64,000 nucleotides of DNA from Magnetococcales bacterium (GCA_002753565.1 PEAM01000008.1:62001-126000), one strand, 5' to 3'; shown: positions 42,093 through 52,392, numbered from the stretch's first letter. Numbers and translations: made by a program. Notes: a model not told the origin generated them from the letters alone.

Positions 42093-45000
42093 GCCTACAA
42101 CCCCTAGCCGATGCTCAAGCCCGTACCCAAGCCTTGGACCCTCGCTCCTCCTTCATTGTCCAGGCCCCGGCGGGTTCAGGCAAGACAGGGCTGTTAACTC
42201 TTCGTTTTCTCAAGCTTCTCTCTCTTGTCAAACAGCCAGAAGAGGTGGTTGCCATCACCTTTACCCGCAAGGCGGCTGCCGAAATGAAAAGCCGTATTCT
42301 CGAAGCCCTTGATCTGGGGATGGGGACGGCACCCCAAGAGCCGTTTCAGTATCATATGTGGCAGTTGGCCGTGGCTGTGGCTAGAAGGGCCGAGGCCATG
42401 GACTGGGATTTGACGGATAATCCGGGTCGATTGCGTATTGTGACCATCGACTCCCTCTGTGCCTCCCTTGCCAGACAGATGCCGGTTCTCTCTCGCCTGG
42501 GCGGGGCGCCGCACATTACAACCGACCCAAAACCTCTCTATGTTCAAGCCGCCCGAGCCACCTTGGACTATCTGAGTGATGAGGGCGAGCGTGGCCAGGC
42601 TGTTACACGGCTGCTGGATCATCTGGACAATAATCTGGAGCAGGCTGAATCTCTTCTTGCTGACATGTTATCCAGAAGAGATCAGTGGTTACGTCATATC
42701 ACCGGACGCCGGGGTGAGGAGATTCGTTCAGTTTTAGAGCAGACTCTGCTGAGTATCGTCCAGTCTCAAGTCAACCAGCTGGCCAGCCAGATCTCTCCCA
42801 CCCAGTTGGCGGCGACCATTCGGTTGGCCCAGCAGGCGGCCTCCATGCTGCCAACAGATGAGCGAAATAAAAAAGGGGGGGTGAGTGAGTGGCTTGAGTG
42901 TGACGCCATCCCCGACTCGGTGCTTGCGGCCCTGCCGGCCTGGTTGGGGTTGGCCGACCTTCTGCTGACGGCCAATGGCACCTGGCGGAAAAATTTGACG
43001 GCAAAGCTCGGGTTTCCCCCCCAAAGCCAGGGGAAAAACAGTGCAGAAAAGACCGCCCTTAAAAAACATAAAGCCCAGGCTGTCACCCTGATTGAGCAGC
43101 TCTCCTCTTCAGACGAATTCCGGCGCTCTCTCCATCAAATCCGCTTGCTGCCACCAATCCACTATACAGAGGATCAGTGGCATATTCTCTCAGCCCTGTT
43201 AACCCTGCTGCCCATTGGCGCGGCCCATTTGAAACTCCACTTTGCCCAGTTGCGAAAAGTGGACTTTACCGAGGTCTCCCAAAGTGCCCTCACCGCCCTG
43301 GGAGAGCCTGACCAGCCCACCGACCTGGCCCTGAAACTGGATTATGGCATTGCCCATCTTCTGGTTGATGAGTTCCAGGACACCTCCCGCTCTCAGTTTG
43401 ACCTTCTGCAACGCATCATCGCTGGTTGGGAGGAGTCGGAAGGGAATACCCTGTTTTTGGTGGGAGATCCCATGCAGTCTATCTACCGCTTTCGGGAGGC
43501 AGAGGTGGGGCTTTTTCTGCAGGCCCGCCGCAACGGTATCGCACCCATCAACCTGATTCCCCTCACCCTCTCTGTTAATTTTCGCTCAGAAGCCGGCATT
43601 GTCAACTGGGTCAATAACGCCATGGCAGAGATTTTTCCCTCCGAAGAGCAGCTTTCGGTGGGTGCGGTTCCCTACAGTGAGTCTGTTTCTTTTCACCCGG
43701 TGGGAGAAGAGATGGCGGTGGAAGATCATCCCCTGCCACCCCAAGACAGGTTGGCCGAAGCGGGACGGGTAGCGGCTTTGGCTTCTCAGGCAAGAGGAGA
43801 GGGGTTGAGTGTGGCGGTGTTGGTGCGATCACGCAGCCATCTTGCTCATATTCTACCGGCCTTTGATGAAGCCGGACTTCGCTATCAGGCTGTCGAGCTC
43901 CACCCTTTGGCGGGTCAACCCATGATTCAAGACCTGCTGGCGCTGACCAGAGCTTTGAGCCATCCGGCTGACCGCATCGCCTGGCTCGCTCTGTTGCGTG
44001 CCCCCTGGTGCGGGCTCTCTCTGGCTGATATCCATCAACTGGTTGGTGAAGATCAGCCAGAGAATAAAACCGTATGGCAGCAGATGCAGTGTGACGCATC
44101 CCTGGAGAGGATCTCCACAGAGGGTCAGCGTCGACTGTTGAGAGTTCGAGGGATTCTGGCCAAAACAGTGGAGATGCGAGGGCGAGGAGGCCCTTTTGCC
44201 GGTGCAGGGGGGTGGCGACGTTGGATTGAGGGGTGTTGGTTGGCTTTGGGGGGGCCGGCTACTCTTGAAAGAGAGGCGCAACTGCTGGATGCCAGAACCT
44301 TTTTCGATCTATTGGAAAGGGAGGAGGAGGGGGGGGAAGAGCCGGTTATCTCCCGTTTGCAGCAGAGCGTAGAAGCCCTGTATGGCGCCACAGATCCTCA
44401 GGCCGACCCTCAGTTGATGGTGATGACCCTGCATAAAGCCAAAGGGTTGGAGTTTGATGTGGTCATCTTGCCCGGTCTGGACCGTCGACCTCGGGGAGAG
44501 AGTCGGCAGTTGTTGACCTGGCTGGACAGCTCTTTGGATGAGTCTGTCTCCGACCTGCCCCTGCTGGCCCCCATCGGGCGGTCGGACCAGGAGAGCGGTG
44601 ATGCGATTCAAAACTATATCAAAACAGTGGAAAAACAAAAAAACACCCATGAAACCAACCGATTACTCTATGTGGCGGTCACACGGGCCAAAAAAAAGCT
44701 TCATCTTCTGTCTGCTACGGTAGATGAGGATAAAACCCCGCCTCCCCACTCTTTTTTAGCCACCCTGTGGCCAGTTTTAAGCGAGCCGTTTACCACCTCA
44801 GCAGGGGAGGATCCCCCCTTGGAAGAGCAGCCCGGAGGTGCTGAACTCCTGCCACGCTCCCTAAGCGCCTTAAAACCCGATTGGCAGCCACCCGAGCTAC
44901 CCCCTATCATTCCCACCTTTTCTGCCCCTCCATCTACCGAGGAGCAGGTTCTGTTCGACTGGGCTGGAGAGAGCGCCAGAGTGGTCGGACTGGTTGTGCA

Positions 45001-45505
45001 TCGTTTTTTATGCCGTATTGTAGCAGAGGGGTTGGCACAGTGGCCCCAGCAGAGAGTGTCAGACCAACAGGAGACCATTGCTGCTCACCTACGCCACCTG
45101 GGCCTCTCTTCCCATGAAATATTGGTAACGGTAAGCCGCGTTCAGTCTGCTCTGCAGCAAACCTTGGCAGACAGGCGTGGCCGGTGGATTCTGGATGCCA
45201 ACCATCAGGAGTCCCAATCGGAGTTGGCCATGAGCGCTCTGTTGGCAGGGCGGAAACACCGACTGGTTATCGACCGCTGTTTTGTCGATGGAGAGGGAGT
45301 ACGCTGGATTATCGACTATAAAACCAGCTTTCACGCTGGCGGTGACCTGGAGGGATTCCTGGACAATGAGCGGATTCGCTATCAAGATCAGTTAAACCGC
45401 TACGGGGCGCTGTTTGCCACTCGGGAGAAGAGACCTATTCGCTTGGGGCTCTATTTTCCCATGCTCTCGGCTTGGCGGGAGTGGTCGTATGGTGAAACAT
45501 TTTAG
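42089..45505 (+). CDS. AddA-like UvrD-family helicase-nuclease
   Basis: A 1138-aa SF1A helicase with Walker A APAGSGKT (26-33), motif Ia AITFTRKAAAEMK, the Walker B DEFQDTSRSQ from Asp427 and motif IV/V-type LMVMTLHKAKGLEFDVVILP. Motif VI is LLYVAVTRAKKKLHLL. The C-terminal PD-(D/E)XK nuclease has Asp1076 and Lys1078 (WIIDYKTS). It is the partner of the AddB-like protein (ATGA overlap). The pair would load RecA at breaks; the Chi-like signal recognised is unknown. Confidence 0.92.
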   Translation: MSLQPLADAQARTQALDPRSSFIVQAPAGSGKTGLLTLRFLKLLSLVKQPEEVVAITFTRKAAAEMKSRILEALDLGMGTAPQEPFQYHMWQLAVAVARRAEAMDWDLTDNPGRLRIVTIDSLCASLARQMPVLSRLGGAPHITTDPKPLYVQAARATLDYLSDEGERGQAVTRLLDHLDNNLEQAESLLADMLSRRDQWLRHITGRRGEEIRSVLEQTLLSIVQSQVNQLASQISPTQLAATIRLAQQAASMLPTDERNKKGGVSEWLECDAIPDSVLAALPAWLGLADLLLTANGTWRKNLTAKLGFPPQSQGKNSAEKTALKKHKAQAVTLIEQLSSSDEFRRSLHQIRLLPPIHYTEDQWHILSALLTLLPIGAAHLKLHFAQLRKVDFTEVSQSALTALGEPDQPTDLALKLDYGIAHLLVDEFQDTSRSQFDLLQRIIAGWEESEGNTLFLVGDPMQSIYRFREAEVGLFLQARRNGIAPINLIPLTLSVNFRSEAGIVNWVNNAMAEIFPSEEQLSVGAVPYSESVSFHPVGEEMAVEDHPLPPQDRLAEAGRVAALASQARGEGLSVAVLVRSRSHLAHILPAFDEAGLRYQAVELHPLAGQPMIQDLLALTRALSHPADRIAWLALLRAPWCGLSLADIHQLVGEDQPENKTVWQQMQCDASLERISTEGQRRLLRVRGILAKTVEMRGRGGPFAGAGGWRRWIEGCWLALGGPATLEREAQLLDARTFFDLLEREEEGGEEPVISRLQQSVEALYGATDPQADPQLMVMTLHKAKGLEFDVVILPGLDRRPRGESRQLLTWLDSSLDESVSDLPLLAPIGRSDQESGDAIQNYIKTVEKQKNTHETNRLLYVAVTRAKKKLHLLSATVDEDKTPPPHSFLATLWPVLSEPFTTSAGEDPPLEEQPGGAELLPRSLSALKPDWQPPELPPIIPTFSAPPSTEEQVLFDWAGESARVVGLVVHRFLCRIVAEGLAQWPQQRVSDQQETIAAHLRHLGLSSHEILVTVSRVQSALQQTLADRRGRWILDANHQESQSELAMSALLAGRKHRLVIDRCFVDGEGVRWIIDYKTSFHAGGDLEGFLDNERIRYQDQLNRYGALFATREKRPIRLGLYFPMLSAWREWSYGETF

Positions 45506-45587
45506 GATCTTTTTTTAGCTATTAAGTGCATTGTATACAGTTGTGATGCATTAAGGTTAATCAGATCGATTTTTAGGAGAAAACAAC

Positions 45588-46259
45588 GTGGTAGATGATT
45601 TTAAAACAACCGAAGCGTGGCGGGTATTCCGCATTCAAGCTGAATTGATTGATGGTATTGAGGTGCTGCGCGGGTTGGGGGAGGCAGTGACCATCTTTGG
45701 TAGCGCCCGATCAAAGAAACATTCCCGTTACTATAAAGAGGCCAAAACCCTTGGGCGAATGTTGGCCAAAAAAGGCATCGCCGTTATTACCGGTGGCGGC
45801 CCCGGCATTATGGAGGCTGCCAATAAGGGCTGTTATAAAAAAGGGGCTAAATCAATCGGCTTGAATATTGCTCTCCCTTTTGAGCAATATCCCAATACCT
45901 TTCAGGATATCAGTCTCTCATTCCGTTATTTTTTCGTAAGAAAATTAATGTTTGCCAAACATGCCGACTCCATTGTCATTTTCCCAGGCGGATTTGGCAC
46001 CATGGATGAGCTGTTTGAGGCCTTGACACTGGTTCAAACCGAGAAGGTCAGCCCTTTCCCCATTATTCTTTATGGCTCCCAATATTGGCAGGGGTTGATC
46101 GATTGGTGGAAACAGACGGTTTTGGAGGAGGGATGTATCAGTAAAAAAGATCTGGGGTTGATGTATCTGGTGGATGAACCCGAAGAGGCGGTCAAGATTA
46201 TTGAAGCTTTCTTGCATAGCCGCAAAGGGACGGTTCGAAAAAAAGGCAACCTGAGATAA
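45588..46259 (+). CDS. LOG-family protein (TIGR00730, Rossmann fold)
   Basis: A 223-aa protein with the diagnostic PGGFGTMDELFEALTLVQT motif and the earlier VITGGGPGIMEAANKG. Related enzymes cleave nucleoside monophosphates to base and ribose 5-phosphate (cytokinin-activating LOG or PpnN-type). The substrate here is unknown. GTG 45588 starts it, with AGGAG 9 nt upstream. It stands alone between the AddA-like gene and a convergent gene. Confidence 0.9.
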   Translation: MVDDFKTTEAWRVFRIQAELIDGIEVLRGLGEAVTIFGSARSKKHSRYYKEAKTLGRMLAKKGIAVITGGGPGIMEAANKGCYKKGAKSIGLNIALPFEQYPNTFQDISLSFRYFFVRKLMFAKHADSIVIFPGGFGTMDELFEALTLVQTEKVSPFPIILYGSQYWQGLIDWWKQTVLEEGCISKKDLGLMYLVDEPEEAVKIIEAFLHSRKGTVRKKGNLR

Positions 46260-46309
46260 CGCCGCACCCCCACTTGGTTCAAACGCTGCGGCCTATAAAG
46301 GGGGTGTTT

Positions 46310-47725
46310 CTAGAGGGAGTCTTGGGTCAGAATCCACTCTAAAATTTTCTTGTTTAGTATTTCTGGCCGGTTAAGGGATGGGTCGTCGTTGATGCAGTCG
46401 ACCAACTGATGCTGCAACTTTCCTAGCCAGGGGCCGGGAGGTTTGCGGACCAAATTGAGAATATCCCCCCCCGAAATAGCCAGATCATTGGCTCTGGGGC
46501 GAAATTTGGAACGGCGGATTCCTCGGCATCGGTCGAGAATGAGCTGGAGGGTTTGCTCCTCCTGTCGACGGCGTTCAAGGGAGTTGGGTGATTGATCCGT
46601 AAGACCGGCCTGATTCCACGCATGATGGATGCGATAGAGACCTTCCAGTGGAACCGAGTCATTCAACAGCCTTTTTAACACCCGATCCGAGGGGTCTGAA
46701 TCTAAATTCAGGTGTTGAAGCAGATTGATGATTCGGCGTTGCCGACGTTTTGAAAAGCAAAATTTTTCTAAAATCTGCTTGCAGCAAAAAGAGGACTCCT
46801 CTTGAGAGGATTTTAATCCATCTGAGGAAAAAAGCTGTTCTGTTTCACTGCAGGTGGAGCTGATACCGATCAGCAAGGCCGACCAACGCAACTCAAGAAG
46901 AGAGAGATCTTCATCGGGTGGGATGGTAGAGAGGGAGAGAATGGTCTGAATGGTTCGCTGCCAAACTGTTCTTTGCGGGTTACTCTTATCCCGAACCGAC
47001 TTGAGCAGAGCCAACTCGGGGAGAAGATTTTTCCCCAAAGTGGAGTTGAGAAGATAGATGAACAGTTTTTGAGTCGGCTCAGTCCGTAATGGGAAGGAAA
47101 AAATTCGGTCCAGTTCAACCCGAATTCGGTCTGGCATGACATTATTGAGCAGGGTTTCAGAGGAGCGGGCCAGATCGACGCTTTCGGGATCGGAACTGAG
47201 TTGAAGAGAAAAGCGAAAAAAACGTAAGGCCCGTAAAGGGTCATCAATTAAGGTCGTGGCACCGTTGACCAATCGAGTCTTGCGGTTGGTCAGATCCTCC
47301 TGACCATTAAAAGGGTCGATAACCGGACCGTTAGGCCAGAGATAGGCCATGGCATTGACGGTAATGTCCCGCTGCAACAGATCCTCTTCCACGCTGGGTG
47401 ATTGGCTGGGCCGATGCCTGAAGGTTGATATTTCGACCGTTTTTGGTCTTTCGCACCCTTTTAAAGGAAGAAATAGTACATTATGACGCGAGGAGGCCAT
47501 GCCCGGAGAGTAGCCGCCCTCATTCAGCATCTTCCGGCACTCGGCAAGGGAGCGGGCCACAAGAATGTTGAGATCGTTAGTGGGGGGTTTGCCCTGCAGA
47601 CCGTTACGAACAGCCCCTCCAACCAGATAGATCGGACCGATAAGATGGTGGAGATCATCCAGCAGGGTTTGGAGGAAGGGAGGTAGACTGTTATTGAGTG
47701 AGGGTATCATATTTCCGTTGTTCAT
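46310..47725 (-). CDS. CCA-adding enzyme / poly(A) polymerase family protein with altered active site
   Basis: A 471-aa class II nucleotidyltransferase-family protein from ATG 47725 (a TTG frame reaches 47776). Family motifs are IYLVGGAVRNGLQGKPPTND, RDITVNAMAYLWPNGPVID, and DDPLRALRFFRFSLQ, followed by a helical RNA-binding region. The metal-binding DxD reads Asp-Leu-Asn and the VRD motif reads VRN. The first Asp is kept and the second, normally catalytic, is Asn (codon AAC). It may be inactive or have shifted function. It would otherwise be a tRNA CCA or poly(A) enzyme. Confidence 0.75.
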   Translation of the reverse strand: MNNGNMIPSLNNSLPPFLQTLLDDLHHLIGPIYLVGGAVRNGLQGKPPTNDLNILVARSLAECRKMLNEGGYSPGMASSRHNVLFLPLKGCERPKTVEISTFRHRPSQSPSVEEDLLQRDITVNAMAYLWPNGPVIDPFNGQEDLTNRKTRLVNGATTLIDDPLRALRFFRFSLQLSSDPESVDLARSSETLLNNVMPDRIRVELDRIFSFPLRTEPTQKLFIYLLNSTLGKNLLPELALLKSVRDKSNPQRTVWQRTIQTILSLSTIPPDEDLSLLELRWSALLIGISSTCSETEQLFSSDGLKSSQEESSFCCKQILEKFCFSKRRQRRIINLLQHLNLDSDPSDRVLKRLLNDSVPLEGLYRIHHAWNQAGLTDQSPNSLERRRQEEQTLQLILDRCRGIRRSKFRPRANDLAISGGDILNLVRKPPGPWLGKLQHQLVDCINDDPSLNRPEILNKKILEWILTQDSL

Positions 47726-47854
47726 GATTTGACCTGAGAGGCCAAGGGGGAGTATTTTATCCACTAACCAAGCCAACCATCAATCTACGCCTTAGCCGGG
47801 CCATTATCCATCTTCTTACCATTAGAAGGTAAGAGTTTTTCTTCCATCAGGTCA

Positions 47855-49210
47855 ATGAATAAGAGAAAAAATAACCGTCCCATGTCGGTCATTACCATGG
47901 GGTGCCGGGTAAATCAGTTTGAAACCGAACTGTTACGACATGGTGGTTTTGAGAGAGGCTTTGTGTCGGCCTCTAAAAACCAGCAACCGGAACTCATTAT
48001 TGTCAACACCTGCTCGGTGACAGCTGAAAGCGACCGTCAAGCCAGGCAGCTTATCCGCAGGGCTGCCCGTAAAAATCCCCAGGCCCATATCGTTGTGACC
48101 GGCTGCTATGCCCAACGGACACCCGAACGGTTGGCCGAGCTTCCCCAGGTTCGGTTGGTTCTGGGCAACCAGGAAAAAAGTGAACTGTGGCACCATGTGG
48201 ATCGCATGCTTCTCGAGACGCTTTCCGGTGTAGCACAGAGAGACTCCACCATTTGTGTTGGTAATATCGCTGAGCTGAGTCAGGTTCCAGATCGCCCCAT
48301 CGTCGACCACTTTGCCGAGAGGGCCAGAGCCTTCGTGCAACTTCAAGATGGGTGTGACCGTAGCTGTACCTACTGTTTAATTCCTGCTGTTCGAGGGCCA
48401 AGCCGGTCGTTGACCCCTGAGCAGATTCTTGCCCAAGCCAGACAGTTTATCCAGGCCGGGTACCAAGAGTTGGTCTTGACCGGCATTGATCTGGGTTCTT
48501 ACGGCTCTGATTTAACCCCCAACCTACCCCTTGCCGATATGATTGAACAGATTGCCAGCCTCGAAGGTCTGGGCAGGGTGCGTCTCTCTTCTATCGATCC
48601 GGCGGATATCGATGATGCCCTGATTCAACTGTTTGAAAAAGAGAAAAAAATCTGCCCCTACCTGCATCTATCCATCCAGTCCGGCGATGATATGATTCTC
48701 AAGCGCATGGGCCGAAGAGGAACCCACGACCAGATTGTGGCGCAGATTGGTCGCCTTAAAAAAGCTCGCCCGGAAACCCTCTTGGGGGCTGACTTTATTG
48801 TCGGTTTTCCGACAGAGAGCCAACCAGCTTTTTTACAAAGCCTGACATTGGTTAACGAAACCCGTCTGGCGTTTCTGCATACCTTCCGCTATTCAGACCG
48901 TCCCGGAACCCCAGCCGCACAGATTCCTCAACGGTTCAGGGTGGCGGATGGGGAGGCTAAAACACGTTCGGAAATTTTGCGACAGGCTGGGGAAAAAAAC
49001 CACCTGGAAGCCATGGAAAAAGAGCTGGGGAAAAGTGGTCAGGTTTTAATCGAGTCCATCAATGAAGAGGGAAGGGGACGGGGTAAACTGGACTCATTTC
49101 TCTCAATTACCTTCGATTGTACAGCTGGGGAGAAGGTTGGAGAGATAAGGAAGGTCGTTGTTGAAGGGTTAGATAGAGTAAATAGTGAGCTGGTTGGGAT
49201 TTTGCCCTGA
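47855..49210 (+). CDS. mtaB: tRNA t6A37 methylthiotransferase MtaB
   Basis: Radical-SAM methylthiotransferase that converts t6A37 to ms2t6A37 in tRNA. The 451-aa product shows the MtaB signature ITMGCRVNQFETELLR with Cys17, then Cys53 (NTCSVTAESDRQARQ) and Cys84 (VTGCYAQRTPERL). The radical-SAM triad is Cys167, Cys171 and Cys174 (DGCDRSCTYCLIPAVRG), followed by RPSRSLTPEQIL-type sequence. A C-terminal TRAM domain follows. It starts at ATG 47855; ATG 47882 is an alternative. Confidence 0.95.
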   Translation: MNKRKNNRPMSVITMGCRVNQFETELLRHGGFERGFVSASKNQQPELIIVNTCSVTAESDRQARQLIRRAARKNPQAHIVVTGCYAQRTPERLAELPQVRLVLGNQEKSELWHHVDRMLLETLSGVAQRDSTICVGNIAELSQVPDRPIVDHFAERARAFVQLQDGCDRSCTYCLIPAVRGPSRSLTPEQILAQARQFIQAGYQELVLTGIDLGSYGSDLTPNLPLADMIEQIASLEGLGRVRLSSIDPADIDDALIQLFEKEKKICPYLHLSIQSGDDMILKRMGRRGTHDQIVAQIGRLKKARPETLLGADFIVGFPTESQPAFLQSLTLVNETRLAFLHTFRYSDRPGTPAAQIPQRFRVADGEAKTRSEILRQAGEKNHLEAMEKELGKSGQVLIESINEEGRGRGKLDSFLSITFDCTAGEKVGEIRKVVVEGLDRVNSELVGILP

Positions 49211-49285
49211 TTATCCACACATTTTGGGGATAAAACAAACGCTGTTAAATGGACGTTAATCACGCATAACGAATGTTGGAAACCG

Positions 49286-49597
49286 CTATTCAACCTCCTC
49301 TTCACTCTCAAAGTCAAACGCAACCCCCCGTCCAGGGATGACCCGGGCAACCACACAGTGGAAAGAGACTTCAAATGTTTGACCATCCTTGTCCATCTCC
49401 ACAAAAACCACCCCTTCATCCCCTTCCACCAGGGGTAGATTTTCCGCGGTGGTTTGAATAAAAGCACCGCTCATGCTCACATCCGTCGTAAGCCCCTCAA
49501 TGACCACATCCTTATGATCCGCCTCAAAACGGAGTTGAGTACTGAAAGGGATGCGCTCATCTCGCTTGGCATGGTTTTCTGGGGTGTCAGAACTCAT
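49286..49597 (-). CDS. PilZ-domain protein (c-di-GMP binding candidate)
   Basis: A 103-aa stand-alone PilZ domain. The N-terminal basic motif is KRDERIPF (Arg12, Arg15) and the second motif is TDVSMSGAFI, matching the (D/N)xSxxG consensus that binds cyclic di-GMP. The basic motif is one residue shorter than RxxxR, so binding should be checked. It lies 108 bp downstream of pepN on the same strand. Confidence 0.88.
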   Translation of the reverse strand: MSSDTPENHAKRDERIPFSTQLRFEADHKDVVIEGLTTDVSMSGAFIQTTAENLPLVEGDEGVVFVEMDKDGQTFEVSFHCVVARVIPGRGVAFDFESEEEVE

Positions 49598-49705
49598 CGA
49601 TAGGCTCCAAATAAACAGTAGGCAAAACAGACCGCACTCGTAACCGGTGATCGGATTATTGAAGATTATGGAGCATGAATCAACACTTCTATTCCTGCTA
49701 GAAAA

Positions 49706-52372
49706 TTAAGCTAGTATTTTGGTAACAATTTCATAGACATCTCTTGAAAGACCCGGATGCTTGGCAATCTGTTGCAGGGCGGCATGCATTAACTTCTGGC
49801 GCTTTGGCTCCATGTGTCGCCATTGGCTCATGGACATTAAAAGACGGGCAGCTATTTGTGGATTGATACGGTTTAGCGCCACCACCTGATCGGAGAGAAA
49901 GAGGTAACCTTCCCCCGAGATAGTATGAAAACGATAGGGGTTGCTGTGGCAAAAGGCACCGATCAACGCCCGCACCCGATTGGGTGTCTTCAGGGTAAAG
50001 AGGGGGTGATTCATCAACCGTTTTACCTGATTCAGGGTGTCCGGCAGAGGGGCCATGGCCTGTAAGGAGAACCATTTGTCCATAACCAACGGTTCCTGCT
50101 TCCAGCACTGTTCAAAATCGGAGAGGGCCTCTATCCGCTCCGGGCAATCGACAGCAGAGAGAGAGGAGAGGGCCGCCAGTCGATCGGTCATATTGTCTGC
50201 TTGATGATATTGATCCAGTGCTAAGCTCCGATAACCAACATTATCGGAACTTAAAAGATAGTGTAGACAGAGATTTCTTAACCCTCGCCTTCCCACATCC
50301 TCTGGGGTGAATTGATAGGTGTTTGAAAGGCTGTTCTCTTTGTATATCCTTTCAAAATCAGGTAGTAATCTGTTTGATAACAGCTTGCGCATCTCCTGTC
50401 GAACCCGATGAACCTGTTGTGGGTCCGGTTGCTTGGCCCGATCTAGAAGGTATTTTTCAGATGGGAGGGTTAAAGCCAACGAACGAGGTGACGGTAGAAG
50501 AGAGTCATCGTTCAGGGTTTTGGCAAAAGCCTCGACAAAGAGCTCAACCCCAGCAGAGGAAAGTTGTTTTTCAAGGGATTGGCTCGACTCGATTAAGGGA
50601 AGCAACAGACGGGTAGCCAGCTCCTGCCCACCCTCCCAGCGATTAAACGTGTCCCTATCGTGGCTCCACAAAAAGGCCAGATCCTTATCCGATAGGTTGG
50701 CCTGCAGCCGGACCGGTGCTGAGAATCCTCGCAGCAGAGAGGGAATCGGCTGGTGGGGAATATCGCGGAAGGTAAACTGCTCTTGTGCTTGGGTAAGCTC
50801 CAAAACCCGTTCCGTGACCGGCGGTTTCTCTCCCTTCTCACCAACCAGAGTAAGAGGAAGCGCCTCCCCGTTTCGGTCCAATAGTCCCATGGCCAGAGGA
50901 ATGTGCAACGGTTTTTTCTCCTCCTGACCGGGGGTGGGAGGGGTAGACTGGGTGATCGTCAATGTATAGGTCTCGACCTGGGGGTCGTAGTGACCGGATA
51001 CTGTTAATAGTGGGGTACCGGCCTGCTGATACCAGCGTTTAAACTGAGCCAGATCTCGCCCCGAGCCCGCTTCCATGGCGGCAATAAAATCATCCACCGT
51101 TACCGCCTCTCCATCGTGACGTTGAAAATAGAGATCGATACCACGATGATAGTTTTCAGCCCCCAACAGCCGTTTGATCATCCCAACCAGTTCGGCACCC
51201 TTTTCATAGATGGTCAGGGTGTAGAAGTTGTTGATCTCCAGATAGGAGTGGGGCTGGACCGGGTGGGCTGTGGGGCCGGCATCCTCTGGGAACTGGTTGC
51301 TGCGCAGCAGGGAGACATCTTGAATTCTCTGAACCTCTTCCGAGGTGGACTCGCCAGAAAACTCCTGTTCACGAAAGACCGTCAACCCCTCTTTGAGGCT
51401 CAGTTGAAACCAATCCCGGCAGGTGACCCGGTTACCACTCCAGTTATGAAAATATTCATGTCCGATTACCGCTTCAATCAGGTGATAGTCGGTGTCGGTT
51501 GCAGTCTGGGGTTGGGCCAGTACATATTTGGCGTTAAAGAGGTTCAACCCCTTGTTTTCCATGGCGCCCATATTAAAATCATCCACAGCAACAATCATGT
51601 AGATATCCAGATCGTACACCAGTCCATAGCGCTTCTCGTCCCATGCCATGGCCTTTTTAAGAGAGGCCAGCGCATGGTCACACTTTTCACTGTTCTGTTT
51701 TTCCACAAAAATCTTTAAATCGACAACCCGGTCGGTGCAGGTGGTAAAACGGTCCTCTCGACAGACCAGATCCCCCGCGACAACGGCAAACAGATAGGAG
51801 GGTTTTCGAAAAGGGTCCTCCCAAACAGCAAAGTGTCTGTCTCCATCCAACAGGCCAGACTCAACCAGGTTGCCATTGGAAAGCAGGACAGGAAACTGTT
51901 TGATGTTGCCGATCAATCGGGTGGTATAGGGGGCCATGACATCGGGGCGATCGGGAAAAAAAGTGATTTTTCTAAACCCCTCCGCCTCGCACTGGGAACA
52001 GAGAATGTTACCCGATGCAAACAGCCCCTCCAGGGAGCTGTTGGCCTTGGGGTTGATCTCCACTTCGGTCTCTAGAACAAACCGATCTGGGCAGTGGGAG
52101 ATGGTGAGGTATTCACCAGTCAGCAGATAACGGTCTGGCGGCAGGGCAAGACCATCCATCGAAAGGGAGAGCAGTTTTAAGTCAAGACCATTTAATACCA
52201 GCGGCCCGTTTGCCTCAGCACAGTCAGGGTCTCGTTCAAACTGAATTTTAGCCCCTACCCGCGTAGAGTCTGGGTGAAGGTCCAGGGTAAGATCTACCCG
52301 CTCTACCCGAAAGGGATAGGGGCGGTAATCTTTTAAATATTGTATTTTTTTGGACTTTTCAACCATGGTCAA
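49706..52372 (-). CDS. pepN: Aminopeptidase N (M1 family)
   Basis: Zinc aminopeptidase that removes N-terminal residues from peptides in the cytosol. The 888-aa product has the exopeptidase motif GAMEN at 269-273 and the zinc motif HEYFHNWSGNRVT with HExxH at 305-309. The second-zinc Glu follows in SLKEGLTVFREQEF. The four-domain length and the closing helical domain are typical of the proteobacterial PepN. It begins 20 bp after the stop of the FAD/Fe-S gene, so both may be co-transcribed. Confidence 0.95.
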   Translation of the reverse strand: MTMVEKSKKIQYLKDYRPYPFRVERVDLTLDLHPDSTRVGAKIQFERDPDCAEANGPLVLNGLDLKLLSLSMDGLALPPDRYLLTGEYLTISHCPDRFVLETEVEINPKANSSLEGLFASGNILCSQCEAEGFRKITFFPDRPDVMAPYTTRLIGNIKQFPVLLSNGNLVESGLLDGDRHFAVWEDPFRKPSYLFAVVAGDLVCREDRFTTCTDRVVDLKIFVEKQNSEKCDHALASLKKAMAWDEKRYGLVYDLDIYMIVAVDDFNMGAMENKGLNLFNAKYVLAQPQTATDTDYHLIEAVIGHEYFHNWSGNRVTCRDWFQLSLKEGLTVFREQEFSGESTSEEVQRIQDVSLLRSNQFPEDAGPTAHPVQPHSYLEINNFYTLTIYEKGAELVGMIKRLLGAENYHRGIDLYFQRHDGEAVTVDDFIAAMEAGSGRDLAQFKRWYQQAGTPLLTVSGHYDPQVETYTLTITQSTPPTPGQEEKKPLHIPLAMGLLDRNGEALPLTLVGEKGEKPPVTERVLELTQAQEQFTFRDIPHQPIPSLLRGFSAPVRLQANLSDKDLAFLWSHDRDTFNRWEGGQELATRLLLPLIESSQSLEKQLSSAGVELFVEAFAKTLNDDSLLPSPRSLALTLPSEKYLLDRAKQPDPQQVHRVRQEMRKLLSNRLLPDFERIYKENSLSNTYQFTPEDVGRRGLRNLCLHYLLSSDNVGYRSLALDQYHQADNMTDRLAALSSLSAVDCPERIEALSDFEQCWKQEPLVMDKWFSLQAMAPLPDTLNQVKRLMNHPLFTLKTPNRVRALIGAFCHSNPYRFHTISGEGYLFLSDQVVALNRINPQIAARLLMSMSQWRHMEPKRQKLMHAALQQIAKHPGLSRDVYEIVTKILA

Positions 52373-52392
52373 TTGCTCTCTTCAGCCTGTTA

